From Parafrankia irregularis (GTDB lineage Bacteria > Actinomycetota > Actinomycetes > Frankiales > Frankiaceae): DNA of 64,000 nucleotides. Shown here piece after piece: positions 10,256 through 19,734 of this stretch. The position numbers and the translations under genes are program-made. Numbering within the stretch: the stretch's first letter is position 1; every line of letters begins with the position of its first letter. The notes beneath the pieces were generated by a model that did not search any database, was not told where the DNA came from, and saw only the letters and a list, made by a program, of their open reading frames with translations. The stretch is from NCBI RefSeq assembly GCF_001536285.1, contig NZ_FAOZ01000011.1, positions 163,130-227,129 of the forward strand, in the 5' to 3' direction.

Positions 10256-13035
10256 GCGTGGCCTACCCGTCCCGGCGGCGCCGGAAGGGCCGCATGCGGT
10301 TCCCGACGCGGCTCGCCGCCGGTGTGGTGGCGGCTCTCAGCCTGGCCGTGGGGGTCACCGGCGGGCAACCGGCGAGCGCTACCACACGCTCGGTGGCGGG
10401 ATCGTCACTGGACAACGCCGCGACCACAGCTTCATCCACAGTTTCCACAGGGCTGTCCACAGAGTTGTCCACAGGATCGGCCTCATCTGTGGGTATCGCG
10501 GCTGGAACGACCGCGGCAATCCAGCCGATCACCAGGACATCTCCGGACACAAGCGGCACTCCGGGCAGCTCTGGTGGCGCGTCCAGTTCCGCCGGCACGA
10601 ACCAGGCCGTCCAGCTCACCGTCACCGAGGTCACTCCGCCCGGCAACGGCTCGACCGTGCTACGGATCTCCGGCTCGGTAGCTACCCAGGGCGGTGCTTC
10701 GATCACGGGGCTCGGCGTCCGGGTCGACCTCGGCGCCGCCCTGACCTCCCGCAGCCAGCTACAGAAGGTGGCCGCCGGCGGTGCGGGAGCCTCTCCCAGC
10801 TCCTCGTCGGCCGCCAGTGCGGCACTCGACGCGACCGGCGGGTTCACCGTCGATGTCCCGGTGGCCGAGCTGATTCCGGCCAGCGGCCTGGAGGTGCGCT
10901 CGGTTCAGGTCCGCGTCGTCGGCCGGGTCAACGGAGGCGCGCTGGACAGCAGGCTGGCGACGGTGACGACCTTCGTGGTCCTGTCCGCTCCCCGGGTGGC
11001 GCAGTCGCAGCGGACGCCGGTGCTGACCGTGGTACCGCTGGCGAGCAGGCCGCGGCTGCGCTCCGACGGCCTGCTCACCGACAACACGCTGGCCGGGGAG
11101 ATCAAGGAGGGCGGCCGGCTCCGGGAGCTGCTGGAAGGGGTGATCCAGTCCCGCACAACGACCGTCGCACTCGGAGTCGACCCCACCTTGGTACAGGCCC
11201 TGACCCGGATGAGTACGCGGTACTCCTACGCGACACCGTCCGGGGAGACGGCCACTGAGGGCAACCTTGACGCGATCGCGTACCTGGAGAACATCAAGAC
11301 CTACGCGCGCCAGGGCGGCACCGTCTTCGCGCTGCCCTACGGGGACACCGACCTGCCCGCGCTCGTCCGCGCCGACCAGCTCGACGCGCTGAAGTACTCG
11401 GTCAACACCGGCCAGCAGGTGATCGCCGAGCTCCTGGAGAAGCCGGTACTGGCCCAGGAGGGGAGCTGGACCGCCTTCCCCGCGGACGGGCTCGCCGACG
11501 CCGGGACCGTGAACGCGCTGAGCGCCAACGGCTACGGCACGGTGATCGTCGACGACCAGCTCCTCCCCGCTGCCCGGGGCCTGACGTACACGCCGTCGGC
11601 AGCCACCACGATGGCGACCGCGACCGGCCAGGTCCGCCTGCTGGCCGCCGACCACGTGCTGGCCGATCTCGTCGCCGACCCCGACGGCAGCGTCGACGGC
11701 AGCCAGAACGATCCCGCCCTCGCCCGCTTCCAGGCGGAGCTCGCGATGATCACGGATCAGGCACCGGACCGGCGGCGCCTCGTCGTGCTCGCGCTCCCCC
11801 GGTACGCGGCCGTCTCCGCCAGCTGGCTGCAGACCATCCTCAACACCGTCACGACGAGCACCTACTCGACCGGGATCGATCTGCGCGGCGCGACCACCGA
11901 CGCCAAACTGGACGCCACCCGGCAGCGGACCGCGCTGACCTACGGCGAGGCGGCGCAGGCGAAGGAGCTGCCGACCGAGTACGTCGACCGGGTCGAGGAG
12001 ATCCGGGGCAAGGCCTACGTCCTCGGGTCCGTCTTCTGCCAGCCGGACGCGACCCCGGCCCTGGCGACCGAGACCTGCCTGAGGACCAGGCGCGATCCCG
12101 TGATCAATACTTTGATCACGGGATTGTCGGCGGCCTGGCGCACGGACAGCGCGGGCGGAACCTCGCTCGTCCAGCAGGCCGACGGCGCCGTGCAGGAGAA
12201 GCAGTCCAGCATCCGGGTCGTCGGATCACAGATGGTCAACCTCACCAGCAGCCGCGGCCGGGTACCGGTCACCCTGGAGAACAGCTCCGACTGGGACGCG
12301 ACCGTGGTCGTGAAGCTGTCGTCCAGCGACCGCGGCCGACTCATCTCCGCCACCAAGATCACCAGGGTGCTCAAGGCTGGCCAGAAGGACCAGATCGAGA
12401 TCGAGGTCGACGCGGAGAGCGCCGGCACCTTCCCGGTCGACATCCGGCTGGAGACCGTCGACGGCCAGACCATCGGCCCGGAGGCGTCCGCGCGGGTGCT
12501 GGTCCATTCGACCGTCTACGGGGCCATCGCCATCGGCATCACGGTCGGGGCGGTCGGCGTGCTCTTCGCCGCCGTGCTGATTCGCCTCGTCCGCCGGCTC
12601 CGGGCCCGTTCGCGTTCCCAGGGCGCGCCCCCCGACGACCTCCCGGGCGGACCGGGACAGGCTGACGCCTCTGGCCTGCCCGCACCGGCACCCCAGGTGG
12701 CAGAACGGGCGACCCTCCCGCTCAGGAAGTACCCCTCCACCAGCGCGGGCGGGGCCCCTTATCCAGCTCCGCCCCCGCCGCCGGACTGGTTCCCGCATCA
12801 CGCCGGGGGACCACACCACCCCAGTGATCCGCACCACGCCGGCGACCCGCGCCATGCCGGCGGCCTGGACCATGGTCGCGACCCGGGCCGCACCCGCGAC
12901 CCGCACCATGCCGGCGACCCGCACCATGCCGGCGGCCCGGATCTCGGCCGCGCCGGGCCGTGGAGCTTCGGCCGCCCGGCGGCACCGGCAGGGTCGACGG
13001 CCCAGCCGCAGCCCCAGCGCCCGGATGGCCGGTGA
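10252..13035 (+). CDS. DUF6049 family secreted/membrane protein
   Basis: A 927-residue protein with a signal peptide (basic start, then [22 protein letters not shown]), a Ser/Thr-rich linker (about 50-130), a large extracellular region and a C-terminal transmembrane helix ([20 protein letters not shown], about residues 757-777). The cytoplasmic tail of about 150 residues is rich in His repeats ([13 protein letters not shown]). The GTG start overlaps the NUDIX stop as GTGA. Next comes murJ, overlapping by one base. The order NUDIX-DUF6049-MurJ-kinase-like-SigM is conserved in actinobacteria (Rv3909 homologue), suggesting a role in envelope biogenesis. No enzymatic motif is recognised. DnaA-box cluster 2 and a perfect palindrome lie within the coding sequence. 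Confidence 0.88.
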   Translation: MSVAYPSRRRRKGRMRFPTRLAAGVVAALSLAVGVTGGQPASATTRSVAGSSLDNAATTASSTVSTGLSTELSTGSASSVGIAAGTTAAIQPITRTSPDTSGTPGSSGGASSSAGTNQAVQLTVTEVTPPGNGSTVLRISGSVATQGGASITGLGVRVDLGAALTSRSQLQKVAAGGAGASPSSSSAASAALDATGGFTVDVPVAELIPASGLEVRSVQVRVVGRVNGGALDSRLATVTTFVVLSAPRVAQSQRTPVLTVVPLASRPRLRSDGLLTDNTLAGEIKEGGRLRELLEGVIQSRTTTVALGVDPTLVQALTRMSTRYSYATPSGETATEGNLDAIAYLENIKTYARQGGTVFALPYGDTDLPALVRADQLDALKYSVNTGQQVIAELLEKPVLAQEGSWTAFPADGLADAGTVNALSANGYGTVIVDDQLLPAARGLTYTPSAATTMATATGQVRLLAADHVLADLVADPDGSVDGSQNDPALARFQAELAMITDQAPDRRRLVVLALPRYAAVSASWLQTILNTVTTSTYSTGIDLRGATTDAKLDATRQRTALTYGEAAQAKELPTEYVDRVEEIRGKAYVLGSVFCQPDATPALATETCLRTRRDPVINTLITGLSAAWRTDSAGGTSLVQQADGAVQEKQSSIRVVGSQMVNLTSSRGRVPVTLENSSDWDATVVVKLSSSDRGRLISATKITRVLKAGQKDQIEIEVDAESAGTFPVDIRLETVDGQTIGPEASARVLVHSTVYGAIAIGITVGAVGVLFAAVLIRLVRRLRARSRSQGAPPDDLPGGPGQADASGLPAPAPQVAERATLPLRKYPSTSAGGAPYPAPPPPPDWFPHHAGGPHHPSDPHHAGDPRHAGGLDHGRDPGRTRDPHHAGDPHHAGGPDLGRAGPWSFGRPAAPAGSTAQPQPQRPDGR
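10432..10473 (+). promoter_or_regulatory. DnaA-box cluster 2 (inside the DUF6049 gene)
   Basis: Four co-oriented boxes: TCATCCACA at 10432, GTTTCCACA at 10441, CTGTCCACA at 10453 and TTGTCCACA at 10465. The 9/12/12 bp spacing is identical to that of cluster 1. It encodes part of the Ser/Thr linker ([16 protein letters not shown]). Confidence 0.7.
12095..12124. repeat. Perfect 12-bp palindrome within the DUF6049 coding sequence
   Basis: Arms ATCCCGTGATCA (12095-12106) and TGATCACGGGAT (12113-12124) flank the loop ATACTT. The loop uses AT-rich codons (AAT ACT TTG) that are unusual in this gene. Confidence 0.7.
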
Positions 13036-16000
13036 TGGGACCGTACGACGGTCGTGGCCGGCGTCCGTCCGACGATCATCATGATGATCGTCCCTACCGC
13101 CCCGCGGCCGACGATCCGTATGTGGTCGAGCGGTACACCGGCCACGGAGACGACCAGTACGTGAACGCACCCGAGCCGGGCACGGAAGCACCACCGTTTC
13201 CCGATGCCCGCGAGCGCCCGGACAGCTACCGTCCGAACGTGGCCCGACCCGCCGGAGACTCCGCAGCGCACTGGGACGACCCCGCCCAGCACCGGGGCCG
13301 GGCGACCCAGCCCCCGTATGAGCAGCAGCGCGACGGGTGGGGGCCAGCCGACGGTCACCTGCCGCCGGCTACCCGGTCACGATCTTCCCAGGACCACGAT
13401 GGCACGTACGGGCAGGGCGGTTACGAATCGGCGGCCCGCTACGACCCGCCCCGGCACAGCGACCAGCACGGCTACGACGACCCGCAGGCCTACCGCGATC
13501 AGCAGGCCTACGACGACCCGCGTCGGCGCAGCAACCAGCACGGGCACGGCGCTGGCGACGGCTACGGCGATCAGCGCCGAATCAGCGACCAGCGTGGCTA
13601 CGACGATCAGCGTGGCTACGGCGATCAGCGCCGGAACAGCGACCAGCGTGGCCACGGTGACCAGCGGCGGCTCAGCGACCAGCGCGGCTACGGCCCAGGC
13701 GCACCGGGTTACGACGACGGTGCCGGGTACGGCCAGCCGGTACCCGATCAGAACGCCGGCCACGCAGGCCGCGCGGGCTACATCAACCGCGCCGAATACG
13801 AAGAATACGAACGGAGCCGGCGCGGTGACCAGGCACGCCCGCCGACCGACCCCGGCCAGGCCCGGTATCCGGGCGGATCGTCGCCCACCAGTCGGGTGCC
13901 GTCCGGCTCCGCCTATCCGGGCGGTCCACCGACCCCACCGGCGCCGGCACGGCCACCATCACCGGTAGCCGGCCACCACAACACCGGAAGCCCGTACGAC
14001 GGCGGAGCCGGCCGTATCACCCCGTACCCGGGCACGTCGCCTAAGTCTTACCAGGTGGACGACGAGCGGATCAGCGGGTACCCCGCCGACCCGCGGGGAC
14101 CTGCCGAGCGGGGTGAGCAGACCCGCAGGCTCCCGAGCGCTCCGCCTGTCCCGCCCCCGTCCGAAGGGGGGCCCGCGACGCGGGCGGCGCATGCCCGCAC
14201 ACCGGCCCCAGGCACCGCCCCCCGCGGCCACCCGGTGCACCACGGCGAGCCGACACACCACGTCGGGCCCGCGCACGACAGCGGGCCGATGCACCACAGC
14301 GAGCCCTCACACCACAGCGGGCCGATGCGGCACGGCGAGCCCGTGTACCTCAGCGAGCCGACGCGGCACACCGGGCCGCCCCGGAACCGCCCGCCCGCGC
14401 AGCCGCCCGTCCAGCCGTTCGAGGACCTCGACGAGCCGCCCTACGAGCCGGTCCATGACGCGGCCTACGAGGAGCCCTTCGAGGACGTCCGCGAGGGGCC
14501 CTTCGAGGAGGCCTACGAGGACGCCTACGACGATCGCACCGCTCGGCTGCCACCGCCGAGCACGGCGCCACCCAAAGCCAGGACCCCGCGGCCGGCGGCA
14601 CCGGCCCGGAAGGGCCCGCCGCGGCAGCCACCGGCCCCGGCCGGCCGGCGGACGACGTCCACGCAGACCGGCCGGGGCACCGGCACCGGTAGCCGCAAGA
14701 AGGCGCCGGCGAAGAGCGCCGGCCTGGGCCGGGCCAGCGGCATCATGGCGATCGGCACCATCGCCTCGCGGGCCACCGGCTTCCTGCGCACCGTCGCGAT
14801 CTCGGCGGCGATCGGCGTCGGTGTGGTGAGCAACGCGTACACCACCGCGAACACGACCCCGAACGTCCTCTACGACCTGCTGCTCGGCGGCATCCTCACC
14901 AGCGCCGTCGTCCCGGTGCTGGTCCGTGCCTCGAAGGAGGATCCGGACGGCGGGGACGGCTTCGCGTCGTCCCTGGTCACCCTGACGGTGCTCGGCCTCG
15001 GCGCCGCCGTGGTCCTCGGGATGATCCTCGCCCCCGAGATCATCGGCATCTACATGCACGGCAACGATCCCGCCAAGAAGGCGCTGGCGACGGACCTGCT
15101 GCGCTGGTTCATGCCCCAGGTGCTCTTCTACGGGGTCGGCGCGGTGCTCGGGGCGATCCTCAACACCAGGCAGTCCTTCGCCGCGCCCATGTTCGCGCCG
15201 GTGCTGAACAACCTGGTGGTCATCGCGACCTGTGTGGCGTTCTTCCTCGTCCCGGGCGACCGCCCACCGACGGTGGACGGGATCACCGACGCCCAGACCT
15301 TCGTCCTGGCCGGCGGAACCACCCTCGGCGTGATCATCATGACCGTCGCGCTGCTCCCGACCGTGCGTGCCGTCGGCTTCCGCTACCGGCCCCGCCTCGA
15401 TCTGCGCCACCCGGGGCTGCGGTCGGCCTACCAGCTGGCGGGCTGGACGCTGCTCTACGTCCTGGTCAGCCAGCTCGGCTTCGCGGTGATCACCAATCTG
15501 ACGAACGACAAGCACAGCGAAGTCACCACGATCTACCAGAACGCCTACCAGCTCTTCCAGCTCCCCTACGCGATCATCGGCGTCTCGGTGGTCACCGCGC
15601 TGCTCCCCCGGATGAGCAACCACGCGGCCGCCGGCAAGACCGCGCTCGTCCGCGAGGACCTGTCGACCGCGACCCGGATGACGGTCACCGCGATCGTTCC
15701 GTCCGCCCTGTTCCTGCTGGCACTGGGCCGCCCGATCGCCGTGACGATCTTCAACCACGGCGCGGTCGACGTCGCCGGCGCGGTGCGGATCGGCGACTCC
15801 CTGAGCGCCTTCGCCATCGCGCTCGTGCCCTTCGCCCTGTTCCAGGTGCAGCTGCGAGCCTTCTACGCCTACCGGGACAGCCGCACCCCCGCGCTGGTCA
15901 ACATCGGCGTGGTCGCGACGAACATCGTCGCCGCGCTCGTGCTTTCCCACCTGGCGGCGCCGGAGCACCGCGCGGTCGTGCTGCCGCTCGGCTTCGCGCT

Positions 16001-16634
16001 CGCATACATGATCGGCCTGGTCGCGACGACCGTCCTGCTGCGGCGCAAGCTCGGCGGCATCGACGGCAACCGCGTCGCCCGGGTGACGACCCGGGTGAGC
16101 GTGACAGCCGGCATCGGCGCCGTGCTGGCCAGCGTCATCGCGGACGTCGTCCGCGACCTGCTCGGGCACGGCTGGCTCGGGTCGGGGATCGCGGTCGTCA
16201 TCGGGCTCGTCGCCGGCGGTCTCGCCTTCGTCGTGATCTCGGTGCGCAGCGGGCTCTACGAGATGACGGCGCTGATGCGGATGGTCGGCGGCAAGCTCGG
16301 CGCGGGCAAGGGCGGCGCGGGCAAGGGCGGGACGTCCTCGGGCGGACGTCCCGCGGCCAGCCGGTCGTCGGGGCCGCCCAGGGTCCCGGCGGATCAGGAT
16401 CGCGCCCGTGAACCGCGGGAGCGGCGCGAACCACGCGAACAGCGCGGACGCGATGCCGGCGGGCGCGATCCCGGTGGGCGAGGTCCCGGCGGTAGCCGCA
16501 GCGGTGGCGGACGTGGCCGCAGCAGCGGCACTGACAACAGCGGACGCGGTGGACGTGGCAGCGGCGAACGCGGGTCGCGGGGGTCGTCCGGAGGCCGCGG
16601 CGGCCCCCCCGACCCGCGGCGTCGCCCCCGCTGA
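13035..16634 (+). CDS. murJ: MurJ lipid II flippase with a very long disordered N-terminal extension
   Basis: A 1199-residue protein. Residues ~1-560 are disordered and rich in Gln/Tyr/Asp/Arg repeats (SDQRGYGDQRR-like) and His-Ser-Gly-Pro repeats. Residues ~560-1085 form the MVIN/MurJ domain: GLGRASGIMAIGTIASRATG, ANTTPNVLYDLLLGGILTSA, then about 14 membrane helices. A ~115-residue Gly/Arg-rich tail ends the protein. MurJ flips lipid II across the membrane for peptidoglycan synthesis. The ATG at 13035 overlaps the DUF6049 stop (TGATG); a GTG three bases earlier is possible. In Mycobacterium the homologue Rv3910 is fused to a pseudokinase, which here is the separate gene downstream. The extension may host phosphorylation or scaffold contacts, but that is inference. 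Confidence 0.9.
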   Translation: MGPYDGRGRRPSDDHHDDRPYRPAADDPYVVERYTGHGDDQYVNAPEPGTEAPPFPDARERPDSYRPNVARPAGDSAAHWDDPAQHRGRATQPPYEQQRDGWGPADGHLPPATRSRSSQDHDGTYGQGGYESAARYDPPRHSDQHGYDDPQAYRDQQAYDDPRRRSNQHGHGAGDGYGDQRRISDQRGYDDQRGYGDQRRNSDQRGHGDQRRLSDQRGYGPGAPGYDDGAGYGQPVPDQNAGHAGRAGYINRAEYEEYERSRRGDQARPPTDPGQARYPGGSSPTSRVPSGSAYPGGPPTPPAPARPPSPVAGHHNTGSPYDGGAGRITPYPGTSPKSYQVDDERISGYPADPRGPAERGEQTRRLPSAPPVPPPSEGGPATRAAHARTPAPGTAPRGHPVHHGEPTHHVGPAHDSGPMHHSEPSHHSGPMRHGEPVYLSEPTRHTGPPRNRPPAQPPVQPFEDLDEPPYEPVHDAAYEEPFEDVREGPFEEAYEDAYDDRTARLPPPSTAPPKARTPRPAAPARKGPPRQPPAPAGRRTTSTQTGRGTGTGSRKKAPAKSAGLGRASGIMAIGTIASRATGFLRTVAISAAIGVGVVSNAYTTANTTPNVLYDLLLGGILTSAVVPVLVRASKEDPDGGDGFASSLVTLTVLGLGAAVVLGMILAPEIIGIYMHGNDPAKKALATDLLRWFMPQVLFYGVGAVLGAILNTRQSFAAPMFAPVLNNLVVIATCVAFFLVPGDRPPTVDGITDAQTFVLAGGTTLGVIIMTVALLPTVRAVGFRYRPRLDLRHPGLRSAYQLAGWTLLYVLVSQLGFAVITNLTNDKHSEVTTIYQNAYQLFQLPYAIIGVSVVTALLPRMSNHAAAGKTALVREDLSTATRMTVTAIVPSALFLLALGRPIAVTIFNHGAVDVAGAVRIGDSLSAFAIALVPFALFQVQLRAFYAYRDSRTPALVNIGVVATNIVAALVLSHLAAPEHRAVVLPLGFALAYMIGLVATTVLLRRKLGGIDGNRVARVTTRVSVTAGIGAVLASVIADVVRDLLGHGWLGSGIAVVIGLVAGGLAFVVISVRSGLYEMTALMRMVGGKLGAGKGGAGKGGTSSGGRPAASRSSGPPRVPADQDRAREPRERREPREQRGRDAGGRDPGGRGPGGSRSGGGRGRSSGTDNSGRGGRGSGERGSRGSSGGRGGPPDPRRRPR

Positions 16635-17487
16635 GCTCGAATCCCGCGCTGGTCGGGTGCTGGTCGGGTGCCCGCTGCCGCGGACCGGCCGGGCATGTCC
16701 CGCGCGAGTCGGCATCGGCAGCACGAGCGGGGCAGCGGAGGCGGAGACCCGAAGAGTGAACGATTCTGGCCGTCCCAGCGACCAGAATTGTTCGGTCTTG
16801 CTCAAAAGCAACGGAAGGTGGCCGGCTCCGCTCACCGGGCCGTGAACGACACACCGACAGGCCGCCCTGACCCCGACGGACGAATCACGACCAGCCAGAC
16901 CGATACACCCGATACGCCCGATCCGTCTGGCCACTGTGAGCGCGGCGGCGACCTCGACCAGGTGGGTCCGCGAGAAGCAGCCACGTGGCCGCCGCCCCCT
17001 TCCGCGACCTCCGATGACGACAACCCCACCCTCGAAACAACTAAAGGTAGTTCTCGCGTGACGATCTGTCGAAAATATGCCGACCGTCAGCGAGGATCAG
17101 ACACCAAGAGAAGCCAACCGGAAACGCCAGAAGCTTCGCCCGCTACGAGCGGAGGGCCTGTTCTCGACCCGGTCACACCAGTCCCGGTTTCCGTGGCCGT
17201 TACCTGGGCGGACGCAGTCACTCGGTGCGTCAACCTGGCTTGTCTGGAGACATCCGCAAGATGTCAGGGCTGGCCTCGTACACTGAACACGCTGTGCGCG
17301 GGCCCCGCCCAACGTCGCCGGTGAACCAGGCGCAGCACCCAGGCTTGGGGCATCTTGGGCGCCCTACGTCTGACAAGGCGACGGAGGGTGCCCGGGTGTT
17401 CGTTCGCAGCGGTGGAACGCTGGGCGGATCCTCTGCCCGGTTCGGGTGGGGCGACCCACCGGCGGGTATGCGGACGACGGAGGCACT
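16635..17487. other. Intergenic region between murJ and the pseudokinase gene
   Basis: This 853-bp stretch contains an imperfect copy of the palindrome family at 16752-16799. An open plus-strand frame over 16668-17324 has no recognisable features or ribosome-binding site and is not accepted as a gene. The pseudokinase promoter is presumably here. Confidence 0.5.
16752..16799. repeat. Palindrome family, copy 2 (imperfect)
   Basis: Arms at 16752-16772 and 16779-16799 around loop TCCCAG. The inner GATTCTGGCCG pairs with CGACCAGAATT with a few mismatches. It lies 118 bp after the murJ stop. Confidence 0.75.
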
Positions 17488-19704
17488 GTGGTCGACGGAA
17501 GCAACCGACCGCAGGGCGCGGACGTCGATAACAACGTGACCAACGATGCGCCGGCGCACCTGCCCGCCAGCACCGCCGTCCTCGCCGAATCCGTTCTCGA
17601 CCGGCGTTACCGGCTGCTCGCGCCGCTGAACACCCGCGGCCCGGTCACACTTTGGCGGGGCGACGACAACGTTCTCGCCCGGCCGGTGGCGGTGCGCATC
17701 GTCGAACACCCGGACAGCTCCGGCGATCCCGGGTCGGAGGCCGACCAGGCTGCCCTCGAGGAGGTCGCCGAGTCGCTGCTGAAGGCCGCGATCAGCTCGG
17801 GCCGGCTGGTTCATCCCGGTGCCGCGTCCACCTATGACGCGACGACGACGACCACCGGGTCGACCCGCATCTCCTACGTCGTCTCGGAATGGGTGGAAGG
17901 GCGCACGCTGCGCCAGCTCGCCGCCGAGGGCCCGCCGCGCCCCGAGCAGGCCGGCGCCATCGTGCTCGCCGCCGCCCGGGTCCTCGCCGCGGCGCACGAG
18001 CGCGGGATCCACCACGGCGGGCTCAACCCGGGCGATGTCATCGTCTCCGGCCACGGCACCGTGAAGGTCGTCGATCTTGAGATCGGCGGGATCCTGGCCG
18101 GGCTGGACGGTTCGGCCACCGGCGCCGAGCCGACCGTCGGCGCCGGCACGGACTCGGGCGCGGGTGCGGACGGCGACGCGGGCTCGGGCTCGGAGGCGAA
18201 CGGCGACGACGGGGCAGGCATCGCCTCTGCCGGGGACCTGGCGGACGTCCGTGCCCTCGGCGCGCTGCTCTACGCGGGCCTGACCGGCGCGTGGCCGCTG
18301 CTCGGCGAGCACGCCCTGCCGGCGGCCCCGACGGCCAACGGGCGGCTGCGAACGCCCAGGCAGGTCAACGCCGCGGTCCCCCGCGACCTCGACGCGATCG
18401 CGCTGGCGACCCTCGGTGACGAGCGGGCCGGCGCACCCATCACCACAGCCGCCGAGCTGGTCGCCGAGCTGGAGGCCGTCAGCCCCGTCGACCAGGTGCT
18501 CGACACCGGCCTGATGAGCCTCGGCGACGAGGGCCCGGCCAGCACCGAGGCGATGCCGGTGGACGGCTACGGCCCGGCCACCGGCGACTTCCAGGACCGG
18601 GGCGGCTACGGCGGCTACGACAGCGGCCCGAACAGCTACGGCAACCGAGATGGCTACGGTGGCCGGGACGACTACGACAGCCGAGGCGGCTACGGCAACC
18701 ACGGTGATTACAACAGTCGCGGTGACTACGACAACCGGGGCGGTTACGACAGCCGAGGCGGCTACGACGGCCGGAGTGACTACGGCAACCGGGGCGGCTA
18801 CCCCGGGCCGGGCGGCGGCTACGGCGGCGCGGGCAGTCCTGCCGGTGCCACGGGCGGCGGCTACGACCGCCGGGGCTACGACCAGACCGCCCACATGGGC
18901 CGCGCCGGCTACGACCAGACCGCCTACGAGGAGCGCGGGTACGGCGCGGGCGGCGGCGGTTACGACCGCGGCGACGAGCGCGAGCGTGGCTACGACGGCT
19001 ATCCGTCGCAGCGCGGTCCGTCCGAGCCGCGCCGGCACACGGATGATAGCGGCCGGATCCCGCCGTCTGACGGGGTCCGCGGCGGCTCGACCGCCCGGCG
19101 CGTCCTGCCGTGGCTGGCGCTCGCCGTGGTCGTCGTCCTCGTCGCCGTCGTCGCCGTGATCGCACTGCAGAACAAGGACGACAAAACTGCGGGGACAGAT
19201 CCCGGCACCAGCCCGTCGTCGACGACGATGCTCTCGACGGGCCAGAAGATCGATATTGCGGGCGTCGCCGCCTTCGACCCGCAGGGAGGCGACGGCGAGA
19301 ACGACGGTTCGGCCGCCAAGACGATCGACGGCAGCCCGGCGACCGAGTGGACCACCAGCGGCTACGAGCCGCAGAATCCGCCTGCGCAGTTCGGTGGGAC
19401 CGGGAAGACCGGGGTCGGTCTCCGGTTCACCTTCAACGAGCCCGTCGCGCCCAGCGAAGTGGCGGTCACCGTAGGCTCGCTGGCTCCGGTCACCTTCGAG
19501 CTGCGGGCCGGCGACACCGAGGTCAACGACATCAGCGCCTATCCCATCGTCGGCCTGCCGCATCAGGGCAAGTCCGGCGAGGTTCCGATCACGATGCCGT
19601 CCGACCAGCAGAAGCACAAGTACTGGGTGGTTTGGCTGACCGAACTGCCCACGGTTGGTGGGAAGCTCAAGGGCTCGATCGCCGAGGTCGAGTTCAAGCA
19701 CTGA
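17488..19704 (+). CDS. Membrane pseudokinase with extracellular discoidin-like domain (MurJ partner)
   Basis: A 738-residue protein. Residues ~38-320 have a Ser/Thr-kinase-like fold but lack catalytic residues: the VAIK lysine is Arg in VAVRIVEH, the HRD loop is HHGGLNPGD and DFG is DLEIG. A Tyr/Gly/Asp repeat linker (GGYDSRGGYD type) spans ~360-510, a transmembrane helix ~541-561, and the exterior part (~588-738) resembles an F5/8 type C/discoidin fold (TIDGSPATEWTTSG). Start: GTG at 17488 with GGAGG at 17480-17484; the frame also extends to a GTG at 17446. It corresponds to the C-terminal half of mycobacterial Rv3910, where the phosphorylated pseudokinase binds FhaA and regulates MurJ. Here it is a separate gene. 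Confidence 0.87.
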   Translation: MVDGSNRPQGADVDNNVTNDAPAHLPASTAVLAESVLDRRYRLLAPLNTRGPVTLWRGDDNVLARPVAVRIVEHPDSSGDPGSEADQAALEEVAESLLKAAISSGRLVHPGAASTYDATTTTTGSTRISYVVSEWVEGRTLRQLAAEGPPRPEQAGAIVLAAARVLAAAHERGIHHGGLNPGDVIVSGHGTVKVVDLEIGGILAGLDGSATGAEPTVGAGTDSGAGADGDAGSGSEANGDDGAGIASAGDLADVRALGALLYAGLTGAWPLLGEHALPAAPTANGRLRTPRQVNAAVPRDLDAIALATLGDERAGAPITTAAELVAELEAVSPVDQVLDTGLMSLGDEGPASTEAMPVDGYGPATGDFQDRGGYGGYDSGPNSYGNRDGYGGRDDYDSRGGYGNHGDYNSRGDYDNRGGYDSRGGYDGRSDYGNRGGYPGPGGGYGGAGSPAGATGGGYDRRGYDQTAHMGRAGYDQTAYEERGYGAGGGGYDRGDERERGYDGYPSQRGPSEPRRHTDDSGRIPPSDGVRGGSTARRVLPWLALAVVVVLVAVVAVIALQNKDDKTAGTDPGTSPSSTTMLSTGQKIDIAGVAAFDPQGGDGENDGSAAKTIDGSPATEWTTSGYEPQNPPAQFGGTGKTGVGLRFTFNEPVAPSEVAVTVGSLAPVTFELRAGDTEVNDISAYPIVGLPHQGKSGEVPITMPSDQQKHKYWVVWLTELPTVGGKLKGSIAEVEFKH

Positions 19705-19734
19705 TCGGGTCGCGGCGGCAGGGCTGGGGAGACG

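Noticed and set aside
12790..12950. CRISPR-like short repeats in the DUF6049 tail
   Set aside because: The repeats are coding (DPHHAG units), irregular and lack unique spacers of constant length. No CRISPR array was seen in the window.
16329..16352. Inverted repeat GGGACGTCC/GGACGTCCC in the murJ tail
   Set aside because: Short and in Gly/Ser-rich low-complexity coding; likely chance.
14307..16934. An 875-codon open frame antisense to murJ
   Set aside because: It mirrors codon bias of the real gene, is Arg/His/Gln-rich without any domain, and lacks a ribosome-binding site.
16668..17324. A 218-codon plus-strand frame between murJ and the pseudokinase
   Set aside because: It runs through a palindrome copy, has no start signal and no recognisable sequence.
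17230..19701. An 823-codon frame antisense to the pseudokinase
   Set aside because: Low-complexity Val/Ala/Arg sequence produced by the GC-rich repeat region on the opposite strand.
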